This document shows positions 63,017 to 64,000 of a stretch of DNA of 64,000 nucleotides, one piece after another (positions within the stretch are counted from its first letter, which is position 1; every line of letters begins with the position of its first letter). The notes under the pieces are model-generated. The model was not told the DNA's origin, ran no database searches, and was given only the letters and a program-made list of their open reading frames with translations. The position numbers and the translations under genes were made by a program. The stretch lies in assembly GCA_903926465.1 (NCBI GenBank), contig CAIYJE010000031.1:1-64000 (forward strand), in the 5' to 3' direction. Source of the DNA: an uncultured Planctomycetales bacterium (GTDB taxonomy: Bacteria; Planctomycetota; Planctomycetia; Isosphaerales; Isosphaeraceae).

Positions 63017-64000
63017 TCAGCGCCGCTCAATCCAGGTGCGATGCCAGAGCTGAAACATCAGCAAGGTCCAGAGCGGTTTACGGTGGTTGTGGGTTCCCGC
63101 CCGATGTTCGGTCACAAGTTTCTGGACCGCCGCAGGACGGAACAGCCCCTGATGCCCCAGTCGATCCGCTCCCAGCAAATCATCCAGCAATCCTCCCAGC
63201 GGGCCCCGAAGCCAGGTTGCAATCGGAATGCCAAATCCCTTTTTCGGTCGCTTGAGAATTTCGGCCGGCAACCGAGCCGCAACCGCACGCTTCAAGATCC
63301 GCTTGGACTGGCGGCCGTTCAATTTGAATCCTGGTGGCAACGCCTCCGCCAGGTCCACCAGGGTCCCGTCCAGCATCGGGGCCCGCACTTCCAGCCCACA
63401 GGCCATGCTCGCCCGGTCGACCTTGAGCAGGATATCTTCAGGAAGATAGGTATCCTGATAAAGCAGAAGTGAACGGCTGAGGCTGTCGAGCTTGGGGGTC
63501 TTGGCAAATAACGCACCGGCCCTGAGCCAATGTTCGGCCTCAACATCAATGGCCGGCGGCTCCACGAGCAGCGCGAAGATCTCTGGCCCCGTGAAGGATC
63601 CCAGCCAGCGTTGATGGGCTAGCTCTGGAACCTCCCCTGCTCCCCGGACGAACTGCTTGAGCTTGAAATCGAGACTGAAATTGCGGTGATTCACCGGCAG
63701 CTGGCCGATTCCGGCCACCACCCAGTTCTGGACCGTCCGGGGCATGCGCCGGTACCAGGCAGCCGCACGCTCAGCCTCAAAGGTGGGGTAGCCGGCCAGA
63801 AGCTCATCGGCTCCATCGCCGCCAAGCACCACTTTTACCTGTTCACGCGCAAACCGGCTCAGCAGGAATGTCGGCAAAATCGAGGCATCGCTGAACGGTT
63901 CATCCAGCCATCGAGCCACTTCGGGCAAGAGTTCAAGAACATGCTCGGCAGAGAAGGACCGTTCGTGATGATCGGTTCCCAGATGACTGGCGACACGCCT
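63017..64000 (-). CDS. Asparagine synthase (glutamine-hydrolysing), C-terminal part, cut by window edge
   Basis: The frame is open up to base 64000, so the start and the glutaminase domain lie outside the window. The visible synthetase domain has ASHLGTDHHER, VLGGDGADELLAGYPTFEAER, the AMP/Asp loop DTYLPEDILLKVDRASMACGLEVRAPMLD, and the C-terminal FNLNGRQSKRILKRAVAARLPAEILKRPKKGFGIPI-like segment. It makes asparagine or an amide in a secondary product (for example in a sugar-attached or exopolysaccharide cluster, as is common for such AsnB homologues). The stop is at 63017 and the YbhB-like gene follows. Confidence 0.92.
   Translation of the reverse strand, partial: RRVASHLGTDHHERSFSAEHVLELLPEVARWLDEPFSDASILPTFLLSRFAREQVKVVLGGDGADELLAGYPTFEAERAAAWYRRMPRTVQNWVVAGIGQLPVNHRNFSLDFKLKQFVRGAGEVPELAHQRWLGSFTGPEIFALLVEPPAIDVEAEHWLRAGALFAKTPKLDSLSRSLLLYQDTYLPEDILLKVDRASMACGLEVRAPMLDGTLVDLAEALPPGFKLNGRQSKRILKRAVAARLPAEILKRPKKGFGIPIATWLRGPLGGLLDDLLGADRLGHQGLFRPAAVQKLVTEHRAGTHNHRKPLWTLLMFQLWHRTWIERR

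Overview
The window looks like chromosomal DNA of a planctomycete (phylum Planctomycetota). The evidence is the mix of families: a DUF1501 protein with a twin-arginine leader, a formylglycine-type sulfatase, two TIGR03067 lipocalin-like exported proteins, a DUF1559 pseudopilin-like protein with an H-x9-DG tail, a PVC-type membrane-bound dehydrogenase with a C-terminal CxxCH domain, and a very large exported protein that starts with an LExLExR motif. I cannot fix the genus. There is one tRNA, no rRNA and no CRISPR array.

Layout. 1-2063 is mobile-element territory: the 3' part of an IS66 transposase, a perfect hairpin, and a block of direct and inverted repeats. 2064-5219 holds a DUF1501 protein and a DisA_N (diadenylate cyclase-like) protein, followed by tRNA-Leu(TAG). 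5460-7908 is a minus-strand set of TIGR03067, sulfatase and TIGR03067 ending in a terminator. 8498-13358 has a Gfo/Idh/MocA oxidoreductase, the nickel regulator NikR, and a minus-strand operon (threonine dehydratase-like, GH88 glycosidase, uronate-dehydrogenase-like protein) that fits use of uronate sugars. 13605-17743 is a SNF2 helicase plus SWIM zinc-finger pair. 18154-27332 has the copper pump CopA, a 1763-residue surface protein and a YkgJ-type cysteine-cluster protein. 27736-36065 has a HAD phosphatase, a LarA homologue, a small basic helix-turn-helix protein, RibF, a large orphan exported protein and an RMND1/Sif2 family protein. 36225-40339 has molybdate transporter genes modB and modC without modA, a DUF1559 protein and RluE.

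40526-43967 is a tightly overlapping three-gene operon: an XPB-like helicase, a DUF429-like (RNase H-fold) protein and a DUF790 protein, which is the family of Bax1, the nuclease partner of archaeal XPB. It looks like a complete helicase-nuclease DNA-processing module with an extra predicted nuclease. A cardiolipin synthase follows. 45548-50632 holds an exported protein, KDPG aldolase, a MGDG-synthase-like glycosyltransferase and two small membrane proteins.

50718-53751 is a second unusual operon: a MerR-type regulator with a cobalamin-binding-like domain keeps the CarH light-sensing Wx9EH motif but lacks the lower-axial histidine, and is followed by a sigma-70 factor and a tyrosine recombinase. 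The gap between it and the divergent pyrE carries tandem 9-bp repeats that look like regulator binding sites. 54063-64000 holds pyrE, a PD-(D/E)XK-like protein, the PVC cytochrome-dehydrogenase, a protein built of 12-residue Ala-Pro-Val repeats, a transglutaminase-elicitor-like exported protein, a DUF434 protein, a YbhB/PEBP protein and the C-terminal part of an asparagine synthase that runs off the right edge.

The best candidates for something undescribed are the XPB / DUF429 / Bax1 operon and the MerR-B12 / sigma / recombinase operon with its 9-bp repeats.
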